Shown: positions 45,700-57,109 of the stretch, in pieces
Numbering within the stretch: position 1 is the first letter of the stretch
Layout of the letters: each line of letters starts with the position of its first letter
Source of the DNA: Ahaetulla prasina
Lineage: Eukaryota; Chordata; Lepidosauria; Squamata; Colubridae
Reading direction: 5' to 3'
Length of the DNA stretch: 64,000 nucleotides
Assembly (NCBI RefSeq): GCF_028640845.1
Contig: NC_080541.1
Location: forward strand, 178,972,502 to 179,036,501
The notes under the pieces: model-generated
The model's input: the letters and a program-made list of their open reading frames with translations, nothing else
Databases searched by the model: none
Told to the model about the DNA's origin: nothing
Position numbers and translations under genes: made by a program

Positions 45700-47100
45700 C
45701 AACCCAGTTCCTTATAATTACAATTCACTTTGACCTCTTAAAACCCCCTTACCTGTTTAAGAGTTTTATACAGCAGTTTGCCATGGGAACCCATATTTTG
45801 TGGAACACAATCGTAGCATCCTTGGTTGATAAGCACCTGCTGCCTAGCAATCATCCTGCATGGATATAGGACCGCGCTAGTGTTCTTTATCCACAATAGG
45901 TTAAGCATTTCAAGGCAACCAGAGCAAGCTTGCATTTCAAGGTGTCTTCCATCTGCATGTCAAATGGCAACTAGTTAATTCTAAGAGACTTGGGAAACAA
46001 ATGCAGTTTCTGCAGCCACGATGCAGGTGCAGCACTGTTCGCTTCCTCTTGACCTCTGGTGATGTGTAGTCAACTGTGCCCCGAAGTCTCCTGCAGCAAA
46101 GAGTTGTACTCCTGCACAGTGGGAACAGCTTTCCAAAGCTCAAGATCCCCAAATGCAGGAAATATAGCACATTTTTTTTCAAAGTTTCACCACTTTTTTT
46201 TTCCTCCTGATATCATCTGTACTACAAACTAGAAAGTTTGCAGTGGTACCTACGAAACGATCAAGGTTGCATGCACATCCAAGGTGTGTAGACCATTTGC
46301 TTCAAAACGGGTCAAGAAAGAGCACCAATAACAATCGTACACGTTTTAAATGACAGCGCTCTAGCTCTCAGGAACTCTTCTTCCATTCAGAACTACACCC
46401 AGGACTGCATAACTCTGAAGAAAAGCCCCTGGTGGTGGAGGAGCTCTTCAACTGTGTCTGGAAACGCGCTATCATTTAATTTTTTTTTATGAGTTACTTT
46501 TTCTTTTCAATTTGGTGAAAAGGTTATGAGCAAGATGCAAAGCAATTTCAAACTTTCTTCAAATTAAAATCAGAACTAAGGCCAAACAAGTTAGGTGAAC
46601 AAAATAAATCAAGAACTTAAAATTCAGGAACTCCAGCTCTTCAAAATCAACAAAGTCCCAGATCTGTACACTGTTCTGAGACTTAAGATGCTTTCCCTGC
46701 TTCTTGCATGCCAGCAACAGCACCATTTCCTCGTAAAGATGAGGAGATAGCAGCCATTGATCCCCATTCACCGTACACAAGAGGACACAGCAACACAACA
46801 AACTAGATTTCTTCAGATCTGATACAAAAGATGGTCAATATCAAAGCGAAGGTTTCCCTGTTTCTTGTCTGAGACCCACAACTATCAGATCGAGGAGAAG
46901 GAGCAGCAGGAGCAGTTGTAAAGTACCCCCACAGCTGCAAACAAAGGGGTCAAAGGTTTGTCGTCAATTCATTTCCAGGCAGAAAAACCACTTTCCTCAA
47001 AAGAAACAATTTATTTAGAATGAAACAAAATCAGCTCGACTGTGAGCGCATGTTTTGAGTGACAGCTATTTTAAGCTGTGTGAGCCATAAAAAGGTTTTT
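45700..47100 (-). other. TE-poor, less AT-rich block downstream of RBM15
   Basis: This block is visibly less AT-rich than its neighbours and I recognise no transposon in it. Three minus-strand frames of 65-81 codons occur but share no motif and have no convincing splice sites. It could be a distal RBM15 3' exon/UTR, a non-coding RNA or an enhancer; the sequence alone does not decide. Confidence 0.3.
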
Positions 47101-50100
47101 TTTTCCTTTACTTTTGCAGAAATCTTGTGTACACAGCACAAAGCAAAGAGGTCAATTTTCCACTTTAAAACATGGGCATTGGCATCACAAATAGCAGATA
47201 CACAACTTTTTAAGCTGCCATTTTAGTAAAATGCACAAATACTAAACAGATAAGCTTTCTTCCATGAGGCCCATGTAAATTCCACATAAGCCAACGCTTT
47301 TCTTCGCAAAGGTCCATTAGAGTTTGGAATCCCTTGTGGTCTTCAGCACTTCACTAGCCTTGCTTTCAGGAGGAAAGAAGAGGTTATTCAGTACAAATGT
47401 TTACAAGAGATCTGTCTTCCCCCTACATTTACAGATAACTGTTCAAACTACAAGGCTATTAATGTTCTAGGTAATGTCTGAAAGCACCAATCACCCTTCA
47501 CTGGCACAAAGCTTTTGAAATGAATTAACATCTGTATATAAATGCACAAATAGTAGTTCAGGGAGTTAAAATATAGGGTAGAGATTGGAAAAAAAATCAG
47601 CTGTACTAGTTAAAAAAACATACAGGAGAAAAATCAACTGAATTTTCACAATTCACACAATTTCTCTCACTTTCAAAAAGTCAAACAAGAACATGAAATT
47701 TAGTGTTCTGTTTGCAAGTATTTTTTCATATTGCTATGTTATCTCCAACTACAGACTCATTACTTACTGGAGAAAACTAGCTAAAATATACATCAGATTC
47801 TCTTCATCCTACATCTGTGTACATTTTTCTAGTTGTTCCAAATTACTTTAGTTTGGATAATGTAAAGGGAAATGTTTATCTTCAGTGACACATCTGGAGC
47901 AGCTAATATTGTTTACAGGGGGAAAACTGAAGGCAAGGAAATTAATACATCAAATTACTTTACAATTTTGCAAGCCATTCAATCAGGCACCCTACATGAA
48001 TTATTCTTCTATATGCTTAAGTGGCTACCCTTAACTTTTTCATTTTTATCCAATTCAGATGTATTCCTATATTCTTTTACTCTTAAAACATAGTCAAACT
48101 CCTACTACTTGTTTAAATTCCTAATGAAGGCTTCTTCCTTTCCCCCTTATATATCTTGGGAAGAAAAGACCCATGCTAAATATATTGGCTTTAAATATGC
48201 TAATCTTGCCTTCCGGTGTTCCAAATTTTGATAATCCAAATTGGAAGGCAATTGTATAAACATAAGAGTGGATCCTGGTAAATGAGGTAGCCTTAAATTG
48301 ATACTCCACTGACAGCCAACCATATATGATAAGCATTTGTCAAAATGCAAAGCTCCTAGTTAACTTTAAGGGGGGGGACCCAAACTCAAACCCAAAAGTT
48401 CCCAATTATAGAATTTAAATCCCAAAGACAACATGCCAGTTAAGATTTTCCTACCCAGCTCCCCCAAAAGTGATATTAAGTGACTGTCAGGAAAAAACAC
48501 ATTTTCCATCCTAATGTTATAACTCTGGAAACAAATTTCTGAACATGTGCAGCATTCAAATATACATTGCCTTAAAGCTTCATAATACCATATACAAAAG
48601 ATCACAATCCTCTTTTTTGCATACAGATGTGTCACAAAATTTAACTTTTGCTGAAGTCTTGGAGGTTGGCTCAAATGAATAATTGCACTGCTGTTATTCT
48701 AATACAAACAAAAAGCTATAGCAGCTATAACTAAGTGCTGAGCCATCCAATGTTGGTTATCATTTTAGTCTAAATTGGACTTCTACTATTCTTTTTCTTT
48801 CTATAGCTACTACTGGACTATCTTCTTTCTTAAAAAAAATCTTAGATAAAAGGTTTGGAAAACTGAATTGCCCATTTCACATATACTTTACCCAGTTCAA
48901 ATCATAAGCAGCAGCACTGAACATAATTTTCAATTAAAATAGAAAAAGAAATCCATGGTGTAAGGTTTTCCAACACTGGTTCTCAAAGGTTGCCTAAAAT
49001 GCCAGTATGTTCACTTTACCTCAAATTCAAGTTCTGAAGGATTTTTTTAACAAGGAGAGCACATCAGTATGCATACTATTGCCAACATGTTTGGCTTTCG
49101 AATCTGATATTAAAGTTTTTCCAAAAAAATATAAGGATGGATTTTAAATTAATATATTAGTTCAACAGAGCAAATTCTTTCTCCAAATAAATACACTAAG
49201 AAAACTCTTTATGTAGCCACTAGCATATTGCATTTGACAAATGCAGTAATATGGATAATCCAGTAATATTATGCAGTACAGACAACACAAATCTGTCTTA
49301 CTGACTCTGCCTATAACAGTAGCTAGATTTAATTTGGTTCACAGTTCCAAGTTTCATTTATTACAGAACAATTTATATTTTCAATTTGTATTTCAGAACT
49401 GTGGGATTTAGGTTACTGTACCCACATTCTTAAAGAGTGAAAGGGCGTAATAGTTTCAGAAGTGAGGCTCTACTTGAAAAAAATACTTTTAAGAATAGCA
49501 TTTTTCCCAATAATATTTCACTGAGCAGTGTTTCATTAAGCCACTTTTCAACTATCGTAATTGTACTTATTCAAACTTGAGAATTGGTTTACACATGAGA
49601 AACATATTGTTACTGTACAGTGGCTTTACAAACAAACAAAAATATTGGACTAGAGAAGAGACCAAGCAAAGTCACAGTTAAACTGTTGATTCTTTCCTAA
49701 GTCTTATCACACATTTTAAAAAATAAGAACTGCTTTTAAAGGCTTACTTTCAATCGAATTATGTTCTTTTAGTAAACTGAATTGCTTCCCAACATTTAGA
49801 AATACAAGGTGAATGCAAAAGTGTCAAGATTAAAACAGTGCAACCCAGACTATAAAACCTCACATAATGCCTATTATATTTTACCTGAAAAATATTGAGC
49901 AGGTAAGTTTCTTTTCGATTTCCACAGGGGTAGAATGATAATTGAAATGGTTATGTGGCAGAACTTTTCGTGAAAGTTAAGTGCCATCTTTGAAACTTGT
50001 GTTCCCAAGTTATACTTTAGAATTCATTGTGCCTATTACAATTAGTAATGGGCAAAAACAATGATACCAGTAACTACCTGCTATCTTCAATACAGAAGTT

Positions 50101-50792
50101 CATGATGTACATGGGTTATAGTAAAGCTTTCATTACAACTACAACCCTTAAATGCACACAAGTTTTAAAAAAATCAACAAAGCAAAATACCATTAGGAAC
50201 ATTTTCCAAGGGTATGCATATCTCTGAATTTGGGAACAAAAACTGAAAACCCAACTGAAAGAAAACTACCGTGCACCATGAAGGCTTAATATCAGCTATA
50301 TCAGGGACTCAACCATGAGTTAATTCAATTTCATTTTACATTTTGTAAACTAGGAATTATTCTGAAATCATAACTATAGTTTTATGGAAGCTGCAGGGCT
50401 CAGAACGGGCATAAACCATGAATGCTTTAAGTATGGCAATTTAGAACGTAAGTATAGGAAAAGATTTTATACCTAAAGTTGTGAAATGAACAAGGACAAG
50501 TTAAAAAGTAAAAAAAAAAAGAAGAGGGAGGCAAGCTTGTTCAATGTTTCATATTTTAGTGAAAGCAAGCCATCCCTTTTGCTATGCTGTCACTAGCAAG
50601 ACAGTTGAGGGTAGCCTAGTGAACAATTAATATATCTGCTCTCTAGAGTTTATAGAAAATAAAGGGAAAATAACAGTAACTACAGATCTAAAATTATACT
50701 TAGGGTGTTGGCTAAGGCTTAGCACCTGGCAGACACTGGAAGAGGGGGGAGTTGTATGAAGCAGCAGGATAAGCACAGAAAGCATTGGGACT
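47101..50792 (-). other. RBM15 3' flank (probable UTR/intron)
   Basis: This lies directly downstream of the RBM15 stop codon on the minus strand and is AT-rich without recognisable transposons, which is unusual for this window. Transcribed 3' UTR or an intron of RBM15 would fit. I looked for an alternative C-terminal exon ending LALTLL, as I recall from long RBM15 isoforms, and did not find it by eye. Confidence 0.4.
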
Positions 50793-53612
50793 TTAAGATG
50801 CACCACGAACAATGATCATGACCAAATAGTCATCCTCCGATTTAGCCAGGGCCTTTGCTGTAGAATCCAGGAATTGCTGAGAAAAATCACAGGGGGGGAA
50901 AGCATGCAAGACTCCACTGTTTTCTTTGTCTTTGTTGCCTCCTACTGGGAGGCTTATCACTCCAGCTGCCTGTTTTTGCTTAAGATAGGACACCAGGTTT
51001 CTTAATGGCCGCTGGGTAGAGGTGGTATTAGCTTCACCAGCCCCAGATGAGGCACGGTTGTCTGTGGTACCAGGCACAGCAAGGAGAATAGCATATCCAT
51101 TGGGTCCTGCTACTTTGATACGGCGGGTAACTTCATCTAACTTGGGCTGGTCCAAACGAAGACGCTGTGTGATCTTTAGTTGGGCCACTTTGCCACCAGT
51201 TGTTCCTTCCACCAGCAGATTGCTAGCAACACTGAGATCACCTTGTAGTAGGTGCATGTTTGATGGAAAGTTGCTGTTCTTCAACAGAAGCATTCCTTGC
51301 CAGGCTAGGCAGAGTTTGGTAGATGATCCCGACTTTGAGGCCCCATCCTGCTGCTGCTGCTTTTGGGGTGGCTTCAGCCGAGATCCACTGCTACTATTCC
51401 CTTCAGAAGTATGTTCATCCTTTTTAGCTGGACTCTTGCACTCTTGGATAGCAGTTGATGCAAGTGTGCGATGTTTTCTTTCTTTTTCAATCAAACTCTT
51501 ATGTTCCCGCTTCTCACTCTGGCCTCTCTCCAAACTCCCCTTCCGTGGCTCTCTGACTGGTGAAGGACGATCCAACAAGAGTAAGCGAGAAGAGGGCCGA
51601 TCAGTATCAGTATTATAGCGGTCTCTGATTAAGCTTGTTTCAGGACTACGATCTTGAGGAGATGCTACAGCAGGGCAGTGACGCTTACGAGATGAAGATG
51701 AACGTTCACTATCTGGTGATCGGTCCAAATGTCGACCCCCATCCTCCACTAGCCTTCGCTTCCTAGGTGGGTCTCTACTACTACCAAGCTCTCTTTCCCC
51801 ACGAGTTCTTTCTAGAGACCAACCATCTCGACGCCGTTCCAGACTTTCAAGTGCATCATACACAGTTGCTCGGTTGCCTCGGTCCCGAACTGGAGGTGGA
51901 GGAGGCACCCAGTCTGTTTCACCATATAAGTCTCTATCACGGTCACCATAAAGCAGTGGTGGTGTTCTATCCCGAGCACCTCGGAGTGGATCTGGTGGAG
52001 CACCACGATGTGCTCCAAAAGCTGATGTTTCTGCTACCAGCTCATAGTGAGCAGGGGGTGGAAGTGGCAATGGCTGCAAATAGGGCTGTTGATACCGATG
52101 CTCAGTGTCAGCAAAGTCCACACGCAGGCGACGGTCTGGCCCACCCAAAGGAAACCCACGCATGTGGGTACAAGCAGCTTGTGCAGCATCCAAACTCTCG
52201 TACTGGATGTAGGCCCACGAGTCACCTTTACGATAATCAATGGTACGAATAGTACCAAAGCGATCAAACTCCCTGGCAAGAGCAGCTAATGGTACCCAGG
52301 GTCCCAGACCACCCACCCAGAGTCTCGTGGTGGGGGTTGCTTTACCATAGCCTATTTTAATAGGATTGCGCAACAGCACTTTACCAGACATGGCAAGCTT
52401 AGCCCGGTGGGCCATATCTAAATTCTCAAACTTAAGAAATCCGTACGTGCTAGTTTGACCCCGGCTTGGCCTCTTAATATCCACTTCGGTGATAACCCCA
52501 AAGCGATCAAAAGCCCTACGAAGGTCTGACTCTGTAACCGATATATCCAAATTACCCAGAAACAGGGTGCGATTAGCTCTCTGGTCATCTTCAGGGCTAA
52601 TCTCTTCTTCAGTGGCCGTTCCTGTACCAACCCCACGAAAGGCAGCGGCCGCCACTCCAGCAACTCGATCCAGACTGTAGGTGGGCCTCACCCGATCATA
52701 GAAACCGCTGTAGTCTCGTTCTCTTTCCAGCTCCCGGGGCAGAGGCGGCGGGGGCAGACGACCCAGGGCAAGCTGTTGCAATCTAAAGTCTCTGTACCCT
52801 AAGCCTGCCCCTCCACCAGCAGGCGAGAGGGCCCTCTGGGTGGCCCCAGTTGCAGGGTGCCTGATAGTGGCGGGAGATGCCCCCGCCACCCCCACTGCTG
52901 AGGCCCCATAGGGAGACTCCTTGTCCAAAAGCGCTGGGGAACGACTGCCGCGTCGCCGGCTGCTTCCCCCTCCGCTGCTGCCCCCTACATAAACGGCCTC
53001 GATCTTCAGCGGCCGATGGTAGAGGACCAAGCGGCCGCGAGCATGCTTAGCAGCCCGGGCATCCTCAGGGCGGCGGAAATTGACAAAGGCCACCCGCTCG
53101 TCTCCGGACCCAGTGCCCGGAGGCAGGCGGCTGATTTTGACGCTGACGTCTCCGAAGCGCTTGAACTCGTGGAAGAGGCCGTCTTCGATCGCCTCGTCGC
53201 TCAGCGCCGAGCCCAGCTCGCTGATCTTTAGCGTCTTGTACTCACTGCTGCCGGCGGAGTCGGAGGGGGGCGCGCGGGAATCGACGCCGCGGCCGCTGCT
53301 GCCACGCGAGGACGAGGAAGACTCCGCGTTTTTGCTGTTGTTGTTGCCGCTGTAGCCGTGGCGGCCGCTGCCGCTCCCAGAGCCTCCGACCACGGCCGAT
53401 TCATATTCACGGCTACTGGCCCGGCTCGCTTTTTCCAGATGAAGGCTCCGCCGACTACTGCCGCCGCCGCCGCCCTCGCCCGAGCCGCCGCCCGCAGATT
53501 TCCCACCGCCGTTGCTGGGCTTCTTACTGCTCCGCTCGGTCCGCGCCGAAGAAGAATCCTCGCCACCGCGGGACCGTTTGGCCTTGGCAGGCGAGCGCTC
53601 CTTGCCCTTCAT
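50793..53612 (-). CDS. RBM15: RBM15 RNA-binding protein (SPEN family)
   Basis: RBM15 is a nuclear SPEN-family adaptor that brings the METTL3-WTAP m6A writer to RNA, including XIST in mammals. The 939-codon single exon has a Ser/Gly-rich N-terminus and RRM1 at about 125-209 (RNP1 ERVAFVNF). RRM2 is at about 347-424 (LFLGNL, STYGFLKF) and RRM3 at about 428-503 (LWVGGL, WAYIQY). An Arg/Ser/Asp-rich linker leads to a C-terminal SPOC domain at about 766-939, starting LCLAWQGMLLLKNS and ending YLVMIIVRGAS. I start at the ATG at 53612 (GCCGCC-ATG-A, ideal Kozak, MKGKERSP); the frame extends to 53666, but that codon is GTG. The -GAS end resembles the short isoform I recall from human. Convergent with SLC16A4, as in human. 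Confidence 0.97.
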   Translation of the reverse strand: MKGKERSPAKAKRSRGGEDSSSARTERSSKKPSNGGGKSAGGGSGEGGGGGSSRRSLHLEKASRASSREYESAVVGGSGSGSGRHGYSGNNNSKNAESSSSSRGSSGRGVDSRAPPSDSAGSSEYKTLKISELGSALSDEAIEDGLFHEFKRFGDVSVKISRLPPGTGSGDERVAFVNFRRPEDARAAKHARGRLVLYHRPLKIEAVYVGGSSGGGSSRRRGSRSPALLDKESPYGASAVGVAGASPATIRHPATGATQRALSPAGGGAGLGYRDFRLQQLALGRLPPPPLPRELERERDYSGFYDRVRPTYSLDRVAGVAAAAFRGVGTGTATEEEISPEDDQRANRTLFLGNLDISVTESDLRRAFDRFGVITEVDIKRPSRGQTSTYGFLKFENLDMAHRAKLAMSGKVLLRNPIKIGYGKATPTTRLWVGGLGPWVPLAALAREFDRFGTIRTIDYRKGDSWAYIQYESLDAAQAACTHMRGFPLGGPDRRLRVDFADTEHRYQQPYLQPLPLPPPAHYELVAETSAFGAHRGAPPDPLRGARDRTPPLLYGDRDRDLYGETDWVPPPPPVRDRGNRATVYDALESLERRRDGWSLERTRGERELGSSRDPPRKRRLVEDGGRHLDRSPDSERSSSSRKRHCPAVASPQDRSPETSLIRDRYNTDTDRPSSRLLLLDRPSPVREPRKGSLERGQSEKREHKSLIEKERKHRTLASTAIQECKSPAKKDEHTSEGNSSSGSRLKPPQKQQQQDGASKSGSSTKLCLAWQGMLLLKNSNFPSNMHLLQGDLSVASNLLVEGTTGGKVAQLKITQRLRLDQPKLDEVTRRIKVAGPNGYAILLAVPGTTDNRASSGAGEANTTSTQRPLRNLVSYLKQKQAAGVISLPVGGNKDKENSGVLHAFPPCDFSQQFLDSTAKALAKSEDDYLVMIIVRGAS

Positions 53613-53658
53613 GGCGGCAAGCGCCAGCAAGAGGGAATCGCGCGCGGAGTATCGCGCC

Positions 53659-53676
53659 TCACGCACCCGCCGCCAT
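53659..53676 (-). promoter_or_regulatory. Five-codon upstream ORF in RBM15 leader
   Basis: On the minus strand, ATG-GCG-GCG-GGT-GCG-TGA (MAAGA-stop) lies 46 bases upstream of the RBM15 ATG, in a different frame. Context is AAG-ATG-G, a strong Kozak. It will be in the leader only if transcription starts upstream of 53676. Confidence 0.6.
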
Positions 53677-53681
53677 CTTGG
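53670..53681 (-). promoter_or_regulatory. YY1-type element
   Basis: The minus strand reads CCAAGATGGCGGC, the classical YY1 core often found at or just after the start sites of CpG-island genes. Its ATGG overlaps the upstream ORF start codon. Confidence 0.7.
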
Positions 53682-53699
53682 AAGCTCAGGCAGGCTGGA

Positions 53700-53724
53700 A
53701 CTCCGCCCACTGGGCAGGCATTGG
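53700..53724 (-). promoter_or_regulatory. GC box and CCAAT box of the RBM15 promoter
   Basis: CCGCCC at 53703-53708 is a GC box, and ATTGG at 53720-53724 is CCAAT on the minus strand. No TATA box is seen, which fits a CpG-island promoter. Confidence 0.5.
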
Positions 53725-54244
53725 ACAGTTTAATCGGAGCCCATCGTGTTCATTGCACAAAGGACCTGTCGGTGAAGAAAAGCGTAGAATCTGAAACGCT
53801 CCAAGCACCGGAAACGGAAATTTCGCCTTCCTACGCTACTTTCACCAGGCCGTTGGATGAACGGCCAATCAATCATCGGTTTCTTGAGCGGTAATGGTCC
53901 GAATTGGAAGAACTTCCATCCCATTAGCTGAAGCAGGAACCCCAACTCTTTGTTTCCCCACCCACCCCCTCCACGCTCTTATTGACGGTTTTTGTGGAAG
54001 GCCTCCGTTTCCCCGCCGGCCTGAGCCCGCGCAAAAGTGCTTTGGGTTTTGGGACAGACGAACGAGATGGCCAGGAAGGCGGAGGCCTCAGTTGGTTTTT
54101 GGGGGGTTGTTTGGGGTCTGGAGTGGACGCAGCTTCGAGTTTTTTCAGCTTAGGCGGGAAAGGACTTGTCGGGCGAATATCGTTTTGTCTCTCTTTTTCC
54201 TCAGCGAACGCGGGCGTGTGTTCCTCTGGGCGGGAAACGTTTCT

Positions 54245-54400
54245 CAGCCTCAACAACTTTTAAGATGTGTGGACTTCAACTCCCAGAATTCCCGTGCCGC
54301 CAGCCAGATCATTTCTCCACCCAGTGCTGGGGAGAAAATTCTGGAAGTTGATGTTCACGCGTCTTGGTTGCTGAAGCTGAGAAACACGGGCTTAGCGGAT
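54245..54400. mobile_element. hAT-like palindromic MITE at the edge of the CpG region
   Basis: AACTTTTAAGATGTGTGGAC and TTCAACTCCCAGAATTCC face AATTCTGGAAGTTGATGTTC and GTCTTGGTTGCTGAAG. The arms are diverged, and outer CAGGGG-type ends and a target duplication are not readable. Confidence 0.55.
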
Positions 54401-55124
54401 CACGGAAAGGATCCGAGTCTGCCTCCTCGCATATCGGAACTCCGTCCAAAAAGCCAAAGCGCTTTTGTACCCGGAATCCATTCAAATTAGTTTCCCAAGG
54501 CCGCCTCCTTGTTAAGCTACTCTGGGGGGCTTACAAAGGGTTAAAAACATCAGGCTGTAAAACACGTGGAAAATAAGAAAGCTCCGTTCGTCTTCCGTGG
54601 TTTCCTGAAAGAATTTGATCTTTCGAAGCACGGTAATGTTAGGTTTATTAAAGTAGTTTGGTTGCTGTTCTCGGAAATCTCGTTAATTAAATTCATAAAT
54701 CCTATTAAATGGCCGTATTTACAAATAATAATTTTGAAAAATCGACTGAAAAGGCTTGGTGGAAATTTTTTTTAATATAGCGCTAAAAAGAAAATGAGCT
54801 GCAAAGGCAATACTGCTGGTACTATTGTTCCTATATCCTTAGGAGAATAGGATACCATAACCTAAAAATTATTTAACTTATTTGTACAATTGCCATGCAA
54901 AAATTAAGTATTAATTTAGAACACTAAAACAACAGAGGGCTAAACTTCAGAACTGTCTTGATTTGTTAGTTTTATTTAAAACTGCACAAAATGTTGCCAT
55001 TATATACCGTAATCACATTTGAAAGTTATCCTTTTAAATGAGCAAATGTTTAAAGTACTGCAGTACTTGCAATTTTTAAAGAAACGTTTGCTGAAATGAA
55101 AGTGCGGAAATGAAAGTGCGGAAG

Positions 55125-55325
55125 TGAAAGCCAGTTTGGTTGAAGTAGTTAGACTTACTGAGTTAGAGATTGCAAGTTCTAGTTCTGCTTTAAGCACAAA
55201 TCCCAGTTGTTAATCATCAGTTAATCCCCAGATAGACAGCAAAGGGAAAGTTGTGCTGAAAGAATTGGGGGACTTGTCCATGTAGTTTCCAGGAGTCCAG
55301 ACTGACTCAAAACACAAAATGGAAG
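55125..55325 (+). mobile_element. tRNA-derived squamate SINE (type A)
   Basis: GAAAGCCAGTTTGGTTGAAG is followed by GATTGCAAGTTCTAGTTCTGC and a decayed body to about 55325 (GGAGTCCAGACTGACTC). Confidence 0.6.
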
Positions 55326-56639
55326 TAATGCACAAGATGCAAAAGCACTCTGCTTTGATGTTATTTTTACCCTCTTTAATGAGATTACTGGAACAATTTT
55401 TTGGGCAGATGCATCATATTCATCATTTTCATAAGTTAGTTGTTAGTGACTGGAATAACTACTAGGTAGAACATCTTTCTCAAGATAAAGTTTCCAGTGC
55501 AGACCTGCCAGCCATTTCTCTTGTTTACTTGTCCTCGGAGAAATCACTTCTGCTTACTTAAGTAATAAAATGAGGGGAGGAGAAAATTGGGGCCAACAAG
55601 CCTATTTTTCCAACATCATTCAATGATTCTGAGTAAACAGGGTTGATGGTTACTTCTCCAAGAAACCTTCCCTCCAAATTATGCTGCTGTGCCCAAGATT
55701 CACATTGTGTTGGCCAAGGAGAGAAGATTCCCAGCAAGTGGTAGAGAAGCATACAGAAGCAATCACCAGTCTTCGAGGAGAATTGGGAAACAAATTACTC
55801 TTAATTTGCTCAGTAAAGAAGCAATCTTCAATACTATCATTGTGAAGATATGACTTCCTTTCTACTTCCTAAATACTTTGTTCTATCAATAGTTCAAGAG
55901 TATTTTTAAAGTGCGGATATTATTTCAAATATGCACTAGAAATGGAATCTCAGATAATGATGCATCGATCAATTCATAAAAATTTAAAATGGTATTAACA
56001 GATCTGAAATTATTCGTACAAATGTACTTAGAGTGTACTGGACTCCCCAACAAAAATATTTGAAAGGATGGATATCAGGGTTTCTCTGTTGTAGGTATAA
56101 AATTGAAGGTTCGTTGATCATGTGATTATTTGATATCTTTTGGAGTACAGGAGTTAATTAGTGTACATAAGTAGATTTATGTGGAAATGTTTAATTGTGT
56201 TAAAGATTTTAATTAATTATACCAAAGTTTTGGAATCTCTTTATCAGGAATGATAGTTGTACTGAACATGGGAAGTGGCTGAAAAATTGGAAAAATGTTA
56301 AAAACGGTTATCAGAAATGTTGATATATCTATTTTGGAAAAATAATATTTTCTATTAATCAAAGGATGCTGTTTTAAAATCAGTTTTGGAAAACTCTTAC
56401 TTTATACTATCAGTAGACAGTATAAGAGAAGCTAAACTAAGATGTTATTTTTCTTAGTAATTGTGTCAAGGCTTGTCATACTTTCATTGTAGACATCTAC
56501 TTAATTTTTCTGTACAGTTTTTATACACAGAAATAAAAGAGTTTTACTTAAATAGGCATTTACTAATAGTCTATATTTTAAGTGGGGGTTGGGTGATGGA
56601 CAGGTGTTTTGTGTATCTATATGCCTCAGTTTATGACTC

Positions 56640-56850
56640 CTAGTGATTGGATTACTGGATTACTCCCTACAGTTTTGCAAGATTTTTCAGAAGTAGTTTC
56701 TCATTGTCTCTTTCCTAGAATTGAAAGACAGAGACTAGTCCAAGACCACCCAGCTGGTGTTTGTACCTACGGTGGCAGTAGAACTCATAGTCTCGTGATT
56801 TCTATCTTGATGCATTAACCACTCCTGTACACCAAACTTTCTCTTTTAGT
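56640..56850 (-). mobile_element. tRNA-derived squamate SINE (type A)
   Basis: Read on the minus strand: AAAGTTTGGTGTACAGGAGTGG, TTAATGCATCAAGATAG and CTATGAGTTCTACTGCC. Plus-strand CCAAGACCACCCAGCTGG is the typical body block. Confidence 0.6.
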
Positions 56851-57109
56851 TTTATTAGTCTTTATTATTTTATTTATTAATTATTATTTAATATGTGCCA
56901 GCTGTGCATCTTTTGATTCAGTGATTTGCAGAATTTGCTGAAAAGATTTATTTCTGGGCATGGCTGACATGGTTGCCAAGCTAGACTTCTTGTTGAGATA
57001 TCATGGCTCTGCTTCCCCTTTGGAGGAAGTTTTTGTCTCCTCTTGCCACCCAGTTGAGTTACACTTTTTGCAGCTTCTTAGTAGCTCAATCAAATTTTTA
57101 AAAAATAAT

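Larger units (their letters stand above)
52700..54240. other. CpG-rich promoter region of RBM15
   Basis: The 5' part of the RBM15 exon and about 600 bases upstream are much richer in GC and CpG than the rest of the window. The island extends well past the presumed start site, with a plus-strand CCAAT at 53865-53869, so divergent transcription to the right is possible. Open frames on the plus strand here look like composition effects. Confidence 0.7.
54401..57109. other. Sequence upstream of RBM15
   Basis: It contains two type A SINEs (about 55125-55325, plus; about 56640-56850, minus). Otherwise it is AT-rich, without exons or named repeats. Confidence 0.45.

Noticed and set aside
45738..46801. 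Three minus-strand frames of 65-81 codons as RBM15 exons or a small gene
   Set aside because: No shared motif, no good splice sites and no similarity to the expected RBM15 C-terminus.
51022..52289. Plus-strand frames of 160-198 codons opposite RBM15
   Set aside because: They are antisense shadows of the RBM15 coding sequence, whose arginine/serine-rich codons leave the opposite strand open.
53613..53666. RBM15 N-terminal extension of 18 residues
   Set aside because: The frame is open to 53666, but the first codon there is GTG. The ATG at 53612 has an ideal Kozak context and gives the familiar MKGKERSP start.
53894..54490. 198-codon plus-strand frame upstream of RBM15
   Set aside because: It lies in the CpG-rich promoter region, runs through the MITE at 54245 and has no recognisable motif. 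A non-coding divergent transcript is possible, a protein is not supported.
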